Source of the DNA: Pachypanchax playfairii
Lineage: Eukaryota > Chordata > Actinopteri > Cyprinodontiformes > Aplocheilidae
DNA length: 64,000 bases
NCBI GenBank assembly: GCA_006937955.1
Contig: SSNP01000042.1
Span: forward strand, 2,968,231 to 3,032,230
Direction of reading: 5' to 3'
In this document: positions 11,070-21,873 of the stretch, piece after piece
How the letters are laid out: every line of letters begins with the position of its first letter
Numbering within the stretch: position 1 is the first letter of the stretch
The notes under the pieces: model-generated
What the model was told of the DNA's origin: nothing
Seen by the model: only the letters and a program-made list of their open reading frames with translations
The model's database searches: none
Made by a program: the position numbers and the translations under genes

Positions 11070-11359
11070 ACAAGTGTGTTTTGGTATCCTTATGGGGACC
11101 GTCCATTGACTTCCATTGATTTTAGTAACTAGATTTATACCTAACCCAAACCCTTTTACTAACCTTAACCATTACTGATCTATAACTAACCCTAAGACTA
11201 ACTAAAACTCTATTCACACCATACCTATAAACCTAACCCCTAACCCTAAAAAGGGGAGTCCCCCTCATGGGGACCAGGCTTCGGTCCCCACAAGAACCCT
11301 CGGACCCCAGAAAGATAGTAAAAGTCAGGAAACGGGTCCCCAGGAGGTCAGAAATACAA

Positions 11360-11413
<54 letters not shown>

Positions 11414-11732
11414 ACAAGTGTGTTTTGGTATCCTTATGGGGACCGTCCATTGACTTCCATTGATTTTAGTAACTAGATTTATACCTAACCCAAACCCTTT
11501 TACTAACCTTAACCATTACTGATCTATAACTAACCCTAAGACTAACTAAAACTCTATTCACACCATACCTATAAACCTAACCCCTAACCCTAAAAAGGGG
11601 AGTCCCCCTCATGGGGACCAGGCTTCGGTCCCCACAAGAACCCTCGGACCCCAGAAAGATAGTAAAAGTCAGGAAACGGGTCCCCAGGAGGTCAGAAATA
11701 CAAACCCACACACACACACACACACACACACA
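11013..11732. repeat. two tandem 295-bp GGGGACC repeats separated by (CA)n
   Basis: Units at 11067-11361 and 11411-11708 are nearly identical. Each starts CCCACAAGTGTGTTTTGGTA, contains CTAACCC-rich sequence and a hairpin TGGGGACC...GGTCCCCA, and ends GTCAGAAATACAAACCC. (CA)n runs lie before, between and after them. The same unit recurs at 29021-29317, 57887-58180 and 58198-58490, always in this orientation and always in (CA)n. I see no coding potential or TIRs. Confidence 0.9.
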
Positions 11733-11945
11733 TTTCAGAGTCCACTGGCTCCAACAGTTTGCTGATGTTCCAATACAAAGTATGTCAACAGACACCTGAC
11801 GGCATTTTCTTCATGTTTATACCATGATACCAGAGTTATTTGTTGTTACAACAGACTGACCTACTTTATATTAGGTGGGTGGTCATAATATTAAGGCTGA
11901 CTGGTATGTGATGGTTACAGTTACAAGACCAAATGTAAGACAGGA

Positions 11946-12514
11946 ACAGGACAGGAAGGATCTCCTGTAGAGGGTTCTAGCTGTGGACAGGAAGGATCTC
12001 CTGTAGAGGGTTCTAGCTGTGGACAGGAAGGATCTCCTGTAGAGGGTTCTAGATGTGGACAGGAAGGATCTCCTGTGGACAGGAAGGATCTCCTGTAGAG
12101 GGTTCTTGCTGTGGACGGGAAGGGTCTCCTGTAGAGGGTTCTAGCTGTGGACAGGAAGGATCTCCTGTAGAGGGTTCTAGATGTGGACAGGAAGGATCTC
12201 CTGTGGACAGGAAGGATCTCCTGTGGACAGGAAGGATCTCCTGTAGAGGGTTCTAGATGTAGACAGGAAGGATCTCCTGTGGACAGGAAGGATCTCCTGT
12301 AGAGGGTTCTAGATGTGGACAGGAAGGATCTCCTGTAGAGGGTTCTAGATGTGGACAGGAAGGATCTCCTGTGGACAGGAAGGATCTCCTGTAGAGGGTT
12401 CTAGATGTGGACAGGAAGGATCTCCTGTGGACAGGAAGGATCTCCTGTAGAGGGTTCTAGATGTGGACAGGAAGGATCTCCTAGATGTGGACAGGAAGGA
12501 TCTCCTCTCAGCAT
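11946..12514. repeat. 36-bp minisatellite array 2
   Basis: Same unit family as the array at 7115-8312, here with many 18-bp half units in which GTGGACAGGAAGGATCTCCT repeats directly. No LINE body or Rex1-like tail flanks it, so it is separated from the source element. Confidence 0.92.
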
Positions 12515-15500
12515 TTTAAATGATTCTGTAGATTAATAAATAAAAATATATGGTCATGAAAACAAAACCTTCCTGGTGGAGGTAATAAATAAACAAACAA
12601 TAAATATTTATGTATCTAGATTTATTTCCTGGAGTCTGAACACAGTCAGCTTCTGTCTTTTTTTACTCTTATATTTAGTTATCAGGGGTTTTTCTGCAGA
12701 ATGTTTCCCTCTGACTCAGGTGCTCTTTGAGTTTAGTGATAATTAGGTACTTGATGTGTTCTCGTTCTGATCGTGCTAGCATATTAATGAAGACACTAAA
12801 CAATACTCATTTTGTGTACAGCATGTACTGAGCTGCTACCAGGCATCTCTTTAGCCTTGTTTAGTTCAGTCTACACTTTAACAGAGTCGTATGTTATCTA
12901 AAATACATTGTTATATTTAAATCACACCTGCAGCCTTAGGTAGTTTTACTCTCACGGCTCATTTGGACTGTTTGTCTGTGTAAAAGACAGATTTGGTCCA
13001 TTGATCTATTTGATCTATTTCTAACTTTTAACTTATGCATTTTGCCACTATTGAGTTATAAAACAATGAGTTACCCTGATGGCATTTTCTGTTAGCTTAG
13101 TGTAGTCATGTGATCACACAGAAAAAACAGATCTTTAAATTACAAAGTATTTCAACTGGATGTTTATGGATCAGAGAGACATAAAAAACATGGAGCCACT
13201 TCGCAGCAGGATCCTCTGACAGAAGTGACTATAACAACACTGTCATGACCTTTGAAGCATAATTAGCCTCTCTGTTATAACACACTGCTCCTGAGAAAAC
13301 ATTTACACTCTGAATGTATCTGTTGTTTTCTTCATTTAGTGCGAGGGTTGGGTTTATTCAAATTACAAGATAAAAAACATACATCCAAACAGTGTTTTCA
13401 AAAATGTCCTATTATTTATGGTTTGTAAACAATAATATCTACCATTTGATAAATGAGGAGAGCAGACAGACTGTATTGAAATAATTTGTGAAAAGTGTTA
13501 TAAAATATCAGCTCTTCTGTTAAGTTTGTGTGGAAAAAGAAAATGATAAAAACAAGAAAGAGAGAAGAAAAGGAAAATCTATGAACCTGTTCCAAAGAGT
13601 CAAAAGGTGCACAACAGGACACATTCCCAGACTAACAAATCTCCCTGTGTCCAAGGTGACTGGACACTCCTGTTACCGTAGAAACCTAAATGTCAGCCGC
13701 CTGCAGAAAGCACAAGATTTAAAGTTGTTAAGTCACACAGTATATATCCTCTCTCCACAACTATCAACAATGACTGTGCACATCACTGCTAATGTCAATA
13801 AAAACACTGACACTATTGTCTTCACACAAGGAGAAATAAAATCTAAAAAAAACACTCAAAAGTCCAAATGTGTTGGTCATATTGACATATTCTTCCATTT
13901 AAATTTCTTATTTTGTATTTACTGTTTATAAGAGCAACATGGAGCATCTTTTCATCACCTGCTTCCAGCCTCAGTTTAAGTCAGGAAGCTTTTTTTGTTC
14001 TGCATTTCAGCATTGAGACGAGCAGAACATGAAGAAATTACTGATAAACTTTTGTTCTGTAGACATGTTTCATTACAGTGAAGTATTTATTCTGTTTTTC
14101 TTGTCTGTAAATGAGCTGAAAGAAACATGTGAGCTCTCATTGGCCCTCATCATGTTTGCAGCTCGCTCTCACAATAAATCCTGCAGCATAACTGTCCATG
14201 ACGGCACAACATCCCACACGGGGACGACGCTCTCAGACCACGTCAGGATGCAGCTGAACCAGCGGTCAACAGTTCCAGGACTCAGCAGCTGGTGCCCTGA
14301 AATTTTCTTTTCCTGCTCGAACAAGTCGGATTAAAATATTTGAAGCAAATTTATAACTCTTTCATTTAATTTGGGTTTGTTAGAGCAGGAACACAACTAA
14401 AAGGTGATGGCCGCCAGCACTTAAAAACCAGAATAAGTGACCACCAAGCTGCATGGTAGAAGATCAAGCCATGACATCACTACAGTATGAGGTCATGGCC
14501 AGATATCCAAATATCCAACCTGCTTTAAATTATCAGTAACCAAGTCCTGCTGGAGCTGAAAGGCACATCATCATGGATGCACAGCCACTGCTCTCTGGCT
14601 TCTAAACACCCCACACCATCATGGACCTGAACCTGTCATGTCGTGATACATGGCTGGTTTTGTAAAGATGGATTCCCACATGCAGGAACTCCATGTTTGT
14701 TCCCGTTACCTGGCCACAGCACCCAGTCTGAAGTCTCACACCAAGAGCCAAGTAATTATATTTTGCAGTTGTTGTTTGGGGAAGTAATTTAAAGGAGAAT
14801 GACATCAGGTTGTGTCTGTGATCATACTTCTGAAGGGAAAGCTCTGTTGTTTAGAATTGGGGTTGTATTGAATGCTGTTACGTTGTTGGTATCTTACCTG
14901 CAGCAGGCAGTCTAGTTTAATGTTCCAATCTTACATTGGTAGTCTTTGTCAAATTCCTTAAACATTAATAACTGCATTACATGTCAGTATTGGTTGCAAA
15001 CTAAACAACTCCTTTAGATCATTAGTAAAACCTTGTTGTGTATTTTTATTTAAAAAGTCAAAAGATCTTGAGAAGATATTATTTGACTTACAAAGAGCAA
15101 GTCATTTAAATATTATTGCAACATGGAGCTGCTTGTCCAGTCCAGTAGTAAATGCTAAATTTAGCCTGGGAAATACCAAGAGATTCATGTTTCTGAAAGG
15201 TTGGTCCCAGAGGGGAGGCTGCAATATGATATCTCCTATAGGACCAAACAGGATGAAACACACAAGGTGGAGGACAACAGTAACAGACATGTGGGAGAGT
15301 CATTACCTCCTTTAACTAAAGAGTGAAGAGGGAGAAAACATGAGCTACAAGAGTAAATTGGTTGGGTCAGCTTGTTCCCAGAACAGTTTCCCAGCAAATC
15401 ACAGCAAGACTTCAGGCTGCAACTACAATACACGTCAAGGACATGTAGGAACACACATAGACAAAATCAAATACTTAAATTATTGTCTGTGTGTATTAAA

Positions 15501-16672
15501 TGTAGTAACTAGGTTTCCAGCACTACTGATTCAGTATATACATGAAGAAATTTACTGTTCTGGTTCTAAACTGACAGTTTGCCATAAAGTTACTGACACA
15601 GTGTTCAGATTAACTTCAGCAGTAACAACATTAAGAGTTTAATACTGTTTATCTTTTAGGCTTTTTTTTTAACTCATTTTCAGTCACATTTCAAACTACA
15701 TTCCATTAAATGTTTTTTTAAGCAAATAACTGATTCTAAACTATTTCTGTAACATTTCATTTATGCTATTAAAACACCAAAAACAACACAGTTTGATACT
15801 TTTTAAATAATAATTTCATATATCAAGGGGAAAAAGCTATTCCGACCGTCATGGTTTGAAGCAAAAAAGTAACTGCCCCCCCCCCTCGAAGAACAACAAG
15901 AAACAAAATCCCTGATATCTATAAAGGACCCCAAATGCAAACTCTCAAAAGGAAGTAACTCATATAAAAACAAAACTATAAAAGGCTGATCTGGAAGCAA
16001 ACAGTCACCAAAAACTTACTTAAAAAGGGAAAGACACAGAGCAAGAAGCAGAGCAGCCAATAGGATCTGACAAAAAGTGATTGAAACTAGAGCATTACAT
16101 AAAACAGAGGAAGGATTGTAGCGTGAGTGCAGTTGGGGATTAAATCAACATAATGGAATACTGGTGTGAAGGCTGAGATATGACAGAGATAGGGAAATCT
16201 AACTGGGTGGAACAGGGAGTAAAAAAATCATATAAAAGAGCACCTAAGAGCCAGTAAAAGACAAACCTGTACAAGGGGAGTAAAAATAAAGATAACAAAA
16301 TATAAACGTAAAGCAACCTTAAGACCCAGAAATGAGAATTTTACAGATCAAGAAATGAAAATACACCATCCTGAACTGAAGGGGTCAACAAAACATGTAG
16401 AAACATAGAAAGAAGCTTATAGAATCCTGAACAGAGAACCTAAAAAATAACTAAGATCAAGTAAATGTAAAGAAAAATCCCACATTATGGCACTGAAGAG
16501 TCATTCAAAAGAACCCATATTAACATCTAAAGTGCTACACTGCTCATGATTCAACAATAAATTAGGGATAGGACAAATTAGAGGTCCGTGTCTGGGATTA
16601 TGTAAATCATATTTGTCTAATAATGTTTTTTTTCTGTTCATCTGGAGAAATATTCATCTTCTGTGTCCCCAC
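12515..16672. other. 4.2-kb AT-rich intergenic stretch
   Basis: I can support no gene here. Open frames at 13530-13931, 14029-14334 and 15133-15642 lack recognisable domains, conserved motifs and splice context. The segment 15840-16600 is purine-rich and could be an old unidentified repeat. Confidence 0.35.
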
Positions 16673-16712
16673 TTTGTAGTGGAGTACCTCAGGGTTCCAT
16701 CCTAGGGCCATT
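16673..16712 (+). pseudogene. reverse transcriptase fragment
   Basis: The plus strand reads SGVPQGSILGP, a conserved motif next to the catalytic core of LINE reverse transcriptases. Nothing else of the gene is preserved around it. It is a relic of a few dozen bases. Confidence 0.5.
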
Positions 16713-16794
16713 TGTCCCATCCAATTCTTACTGTATTTGACACTGTTGGGTTCTATCTTCATAAGGTTTAACACAGTATTTCATTGTTTTACTG

Positions 16795-17250
16795 TTGAAC
16801 TAAAACACGGTGGTGGTAATAGTGGGGTCTGGGGCTGTTCGGCTGCCTCTTGACATGGTAGACTTACTGAGGTAAATGGAACCATGAATTCTGCTGTTTA
16901 CCAAAATATCCTGAAGGAGAATGTCCAGCCATCCATCCATGACCTCAAGCTGAGTAACATGTGGGTTCTGCAGCAGGACAATGATCCAGACACACCAGCA
17001 GGGCCACCTCTGAATAGAGTCCTGACCTGGATCGGACTGCGATGCTGTAGCATGACCCTAGAAAGGTGGTTTAAAAGGCTCAAAATCCCCTCAAAGTGGC
17101 TGAATTACGACAAGTTTTTTTTTTAGAACATGTGATTAAAATTCCCCCACAGAGACGGGAAAAGACTCGCTGTCAGTAATCACAAACATTTGTTGTTGCC
17201 AAGAGGAAAAATTAGTTTAGGGGGCAATTACTTTTTCACAGGCTCAGGAT
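16795..17250 (+). mobile_element. Tc1/mariner-like remnant
   Basis: The plus strand carries degraded transposase text: VNGTMNSAVYQNILKENVQ about 16870-16930, then a catalytic-region piece WVLQQDNDPDTPAG about 16962-17003. It ends with GGGGGCAATTACTTTTTCAC (17220-17239), typical of the ends of fish Tc1-like elements. Stops and indels make it inactive. Confidence 0.65.
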
Positions 17251-17327
17251 GAAGTTTTGATATGTGGTATTAATAAATGAAATCATCATTGAAAATCTGC
17301 CTTTAGTATGTAGTCGGGTGGTATTTG

Positions 17328-17672
17328 TCTGTGGGGCTGCACGGTGGTGTAGTGGGTAGCACTGTTGGTCTTTGAACCTTCCTGGGTTTGAAACCAGGGT
17401 GGGGCCTCTCTGCATGGAGTTTGCCTGTTGCATGTGTGGGTTTCTTGCCGTAACTTCTTCCCACAAACCAAAAATATGCATGGAGGTTAATTGGTAACTC
17501 TAAATTGTCCCTATTGGAATGAGTGTGTGTGAATGGTTATATGTGGCCTTGTGATGGACTGGTGACCTGTCCAGGTGTAGCCCTGCCTCTCCCACAGTGT
17601 CTGCTGGAGACACCTGCTCCCTGTGATCCTGAACAGGGATAAGCAGGTATAGATATTGGATGGATGCCTATT
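17328..17672 (+). repeat. common teleost dispersed repeat with tRNA-like head
   Basis: It starts GGGCTGCACGGTGGTGTAGT and carries A-box-like (GTGTAGTGGGTAGCA) and B-box-like (GGGTTTGAAACC) sequences. It ends in the familiar GATGGACTGGTGACCTGTCC ... GGATGGATG run. I recognise this as a very abundant fish repeat. I am not certain whether it is best classed as SINE or DNA element. Confidence 0.7.
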
Positions 17673-17758
17673 TGTCTGATGCATGCACATGCAGCAGTCT
17701 GCAGGGAAAGGAGGTCAGAGGGTGAACAGATTCAAGTCCACATCTCAGCTGACCTCAC

Positions 17759-19231
17759 TTGGACTCCTGGACTCCTAACATCACACAACATAGGTACAAT
17801 ATAGACTGTATATCTTCCATGAAAACTGGAATCTTTCCTTCAGTTTTCAAGCAAGCCACTGTCACTCCGCTGCTGAAAAAACCGTCGCTCGACCCGGCCC
17901 AGGTAGGAAACTACCGGCCAGTCTCGCTCCTACCGTTCATGTCCAAGATCCTAGAGCGAGCCGTTTTCACTCAAGTCTCACTGTTCCTCCACGACAACGA
18001 CCTACTTGATCCTTATCAATCAGGCTTTAAGCGAGGCCATTCCACTGAAACCGCTCTTCTCTCAGTTGCAGAGTCACTACGGGTTGCCAGATCGGCTGGT
18101 CTCTCCTCAGTACTCGTACTCCTTGACCTGTCTGCTGCTTTTGACACCGTCAACCACCTCATTCTCCTCTCGACGCTATCTAAGCTTGGCATCTCGGGAC
18201 CGGTCCTCTCGTGGTTCACCTCGTACCTTGCGGAAAGATCTTTCAGAGTCTCGTGGCATGGACAGATGTCCAGTCTACATGAGCTGGCGACGGGTGTCCC
18301 GCAGGGCTCGGTCCTTGGTCCTCTCCTCTTCTCTTTATACACCACCTCATTAGGCGAGATCATTCGCTCCCATGGCTTCTCCTACCATTGCTACGCTGAC
18401 GACACTCAGCTCCTCCTCTCGTTCCCTCCAGACGATACATCCGTCTCAGTGCAGATATCTGCTTGCCTCTCAGATATCTCGGCGTGGATGAGGGATCGCC
18501 ACCTTCAGCTTAATCTGTCCAAAACTGACCTCATTGTCTGTCCTGCCAGTAACTCCTTACCTCCTCAGATAAGCGTGCAGCTTGACTCCATCACGCTGTT
18601 CCCCAAAACCTCCGCCAGAAACCTTGGTGTCATACTGGACAACCAGCTGTCCTTCAAAGAGCAGGTTAACTCCGTAGCTCGCTCATGTCGATTCACTCTT
18701 TACAACATCAGGAAAATCAGAGCCTTCCTCACAGACCACACCACACAGCTTCTGGTCCAGGCCCTGGTCTTGTCCCGGATCGACTACTGCAACTCTTTGC
18801 TGGCCGGTCTTCCGGCGTCCTCGGTTAAACCTCTGCAGATGATTCAGAACGCAGCAGCGCGTCTGGTCTTCAACCAGCCCAAAAGGGCTCATGTCACTCC
18901 GCTGCTCATTTCCCTGCACTGGCTTCCAGTTGCAGCACGCATCAAATACAAAGCTCTGCTTCTGGCTTACCAGACTCTAACACACACAGCTCCTACTTAC
19001 CTTCACTCCTTCATCCAAACCTACATTCCCACGCGTCAGCTACGCTCAGCCGCTGAAAGACGCCTAGCGCTTCCACCACAACGTGGCATGAGATCATGTT
19101 CCAAACTCTTCTCCTCTGTTATCCCCCGATGGTGGAATGACCTACCAAACTCGGTCCGATCCTCAGAGTCGGCAGCTACTTTTAAGAGCAGACTTAAGAC
19201 TCACCTCTTTAAAGAACACTTTCAGTCTTAA
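17759..19231 (+). CDS. L2/Maui-type LINE reverse transcriptase, 5'-truncated but open
   Basis: 490 codons without a stop. The reverse transcriptase domain is complete from VTPLLKKPSLDPAQVGNYRP onward. It includes QSGFKRGHSTETALL, LLDLSAAFDTVNH (first catalytic Asp), GVPQGSVLGPLLFSLY and YHCYADDTQLLLSF with the YADD catalytic pair. The C-terminal LINE domain (RIDYCNSLLAGLP, QNAAARLVFNQ, LHWLPVAARIKYKALLL, RRWWND-like PRWWNDLPNSVR, LKTHLFKEHF) follows. The apurinic endonuclease domain that should precede it is absent, so this is a 5'-truncated insertion. The first ATG is arbitrary. The lack of frameshifts suggests a recent insertion. Confidence 0.9.
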   Translation: MDSWTPNITQHRYNIDCISSMKTGIFPSVFKQATVTPLLKKPSLDPAQVGNYRPVSLLPFMSKILERAVFTQVSLFLHDNDLLDPYQSGFKRGHSTETALLSVAESLRVARSAGLSSVLVLLDLSAAFDTVNHLILLSTLSKLGISGPVLSWFTSYLAERSFRVSWHGQMSSLHELATGVPQGSVLGPLLFSLYTTSLGEIIRSHGFSYHCYADDTQLLLSFPPDDTSVSVQISACLSDISAWMRDRHLQLNLSKTDLIVCPASNSLPPQISVQLDSITLFPKTSARNLGVILDNQLSFKEQVNSVARSCRFTLYNIRKIRAFLTDHTTQLLVQALVLSRIDYCNSLLAGLPASSVKPLQMIQNAAARLVFNQPKRAHVTPLLISLHWLPVAARIKYKALLLAYQTLTHTAPTYLHSFIQTYIPTRQLRSAAERRLALPPQRGMRSCSKLFSSVIPRWWNDLPNSVRSSESAATFKSRLKTHLFKEHFQS

Positions 19232-19438
19232 TGTAAGATTAATTTATGATTTATGATAGCGATTTGAGAATTTCTTTGAGAAATTTTTGATACACTTGAT
19301 GTATCAGCGTCGGAATTAAACTGGACTCCAAACAGTCCACCTCCTTATATTTTTTCCTTCTCTTTGAATTCTTGCTTGTATGTTCTCTCAATGTAAGTCG
19401 CTTTGGATAAAAGCGTCTGCTAAATGACAGTAGTAGTA
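17759..19438 (+). mobile_element. L2-clade LINE insertion, 5'-truncated
   Basis: The element consists of the reverse transcriptase frame plus a 3' UTR. The UTR ends in AATGTAAGTCGCTTTGGATA and AAGCGTCTGCTAAATGAC, then (AGT)n. This is the conserved 3' tail of fish L2 LINEs, used by the reverse transcriptase for recognition and borrowed by several SINEs. The 5' edge is set from the coding match and could lie slightly upstream of 17759. Confidence 0.88.
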
Positions 19439-20655
19439 TATCAAATCAAAGTCCAATAGACTGAAACACAGCTTCTAACCCAGCCTATCAAACCCACTAC
19501 ACCATCCTCCTGAAGGACCGGGGCAGTTCATGTAATTTGCACTTTACTGCAGATCAGGATCTTTGATGTTGATTTCTTATTTGTTGGTTGTGATTTATTG
19601 AGATACAGATTGTTGCATCTTGTATGGAGCCACTGCTGCTGCTGGATCAGGGAGACACTGAACTGTATTTTATTGTTTTTGCTAGACGATTACAATAAAC
19701 CTCTATTCTATTCTATTCTATTCTATTCTATTCTATTCTATTCTATTCTATTCTATTGTGATTTGTTTGCTGATCTGAAATTTTTAGGTGTAACAGAAAA
19801 GATTTTATAAATGATTTCCTGTTTGTAAGTGGAGCCAGTTCATTACTGCATCAGAGATGCAGGAGAACAGAACGTACCTGCCTTTCAGATCTATTACTGA
19901 AGACCATTGCTGTTTCATAAAACTAAAATATAAAAAAAAAAACACACATAAATGTATTCTTTTTAGCCTTATGTTATGTTGTGTTGCATTCCACCTCTTT
20001 TGTGTTTTTGTAAATAAGGAAAGTTAAAGGACTCAGAACTTTCCAATGACCAACTAAATATCTCAGCTCAAAGGTCATTTGGAGTGCGTTTGTTTTCTGT
20101 TCACTATATTTTGCAAATAGTTCACTAAGATTTCCGTTTATTGACATAACAAACTTCTTATTGCATCCTTATATATTTAAATCTGTCTGACCCAAACAGA
20201 ATTTGACCTGTCAGACAGAACACTATGAAATTATACATACTGAAAATACTAAAGAGCTTCTAATACATGCTTTTTATTAAAGAAAATAATTATTTAAAAT
20301 TTTAAAGAATTAAATCATTTTAAAAACAATGGTTATACTAAACTGAAATTACTTCAGAAATGTAATGTGTGACATGTTTGGGGTGAAACGGTTTCACACC
20401 ATGTTGTTGTTTGTCCTACAGGACTGATTTTCCTTTTCATCTCGTCAACTTGCTCCCTGCTGTACAGTAATCTATGTTTTCATGACTCGGGGGTGAACAT
20501 GTTCCAGTCACTTCCTGTGTTTTATAGTCAACCTGGTTTTTGAGTGGGTGTGGTTAAACTTGCCAAAAACATGCTTGAAATGAAAAAGTTCAATAGTATT
20601 TTTAATTCAGATGTTTTTATGAGTGTTTATCTCTACAAAAATACAAACTTGTGTT
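19439..20655. other. intergenic sequence with a (TTCTA)n microsatellite
   Basis: A pure TTCTA/CTATT pentanucleotide run of about 11 units lies at 19703-19757. The rest is AT-rich with no gene seen. Confidence 0.6.
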
Positions 20656-20658
20656 TAA

Positions 20659-20835
<177 letters not shown>

Positions 20836-21125
20836 CTGATTGATTTGTCAGCAACAACAAATTATTACATGAAAGTAATCAATCAGATTAATCAAATCCT
20901 AACTTAAAAGGAAATGCGCTGGGAAATGAGTTGTACAACAATTTGAAAAGAAATCGAGGACAAATGGAATCAAATCAACACAAAAATGAAACATCAAGCC
21001 AAGTTTCTGTAACCCTGGATTATTTTAGTTTTCTTCTAATCTTCTTGAAAACTGAATAACACATCTTCAGCTCATCATTAAGTCCATTCCATAACATCAC
21101 TCCTAATACCGACACACATCTGTAC

Positions 21126-21873
21126 TTAAAGAGTCCATTTCATACAAATTTCAGGACTTTGTGGTTATTTCTTAAGTATTAACCTGTAATATGAAACAAT
21201 TTATATAAAAAAAACGTCAGGAAACACTGATTAACAGACCTTTCAGTCTGTCTGCATTAAAATTCGGCTGGTTCCGGCTCCTCTTGTCAGGCTTCGGCAA
21301 CAGCACGGTTTTTCTGAGGTTTGTGTTGAATATTTTAGCTCCACAGGTGTTCTTACCTTCATAGTGGGTGAAAACAGGTCAACAACTTCTCTTTCAGTTT
21401 TAATCTCTCAAACTACGCAGGTGGTGATAAAACCCGAGTTCTCCAGAGTTCTAACGGCCTGTATCTGTTTCATCACAACTCCTTTGTTCGTTAGTATTCA
21501 TCAGCTCCTGCAGTTGAAACCACGCCTAGCATGCTGCTGGCTAAAAGCTGTTAGCATAAGACGTAGCAAACAGGAAGAGACTACGTCTGCTGTTACCATG
21601 CACAGCGGGGCAGGAAACACTATACCTTGCTCTCATAGGCTAGTTTGTTATCCAATCAGAGTCCAGCAAATTCGAACAATGAATATGAACAAGCTGCTGA
21701 TGAAGCAGCCTGATGGAAGGAGCCGGAACCAGCCGAATTTTAATGCAGATAGATTGAAAGGTCTGTTAATCAGTGTTTCCTGATATTTTTAGATATGAAA
21801 TGTTTCATATTACTGGTTAATACTTAAGGAATAACAACAAAGTCCTGAAATGTGTATGAAATTGCCTCTTCAA
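21126..21873 (-). mobile_element. MITE family A, copy 3, with long terminal inverted repeats
   Basis: The left arm (21126-21283) starts TTAAAGAGTCCATTTCATAC and includes AATTCGGCTGGTTCCGGCTC. It is repeated in inverted orientation at about 21718-21873, giving arms of about 155 bp. The interior is the reverse complement of copies 1 and 2, so the strand is given as minus. Only one copy of the 37-bp unit is present (about 21532-21568). The right terminus reads CTCTTCAA, one change from TTAA. The open frame at 21364-21783 is not a gene. Confidence 0.8.

Noticed and set aside
11577..11595. Telomere-like CCTAACCCCTAACCC
   Set aside because: A fixed part of the 295-bp dispersed repeat, found at the same place in all copies; not an interstitial telomere.
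17328..17400. Possible tRNA gene
   Set aside because: A- and B-box-like sequences belong to a dispersed repeat; no cloverleaf with acceptor stem can be formed.
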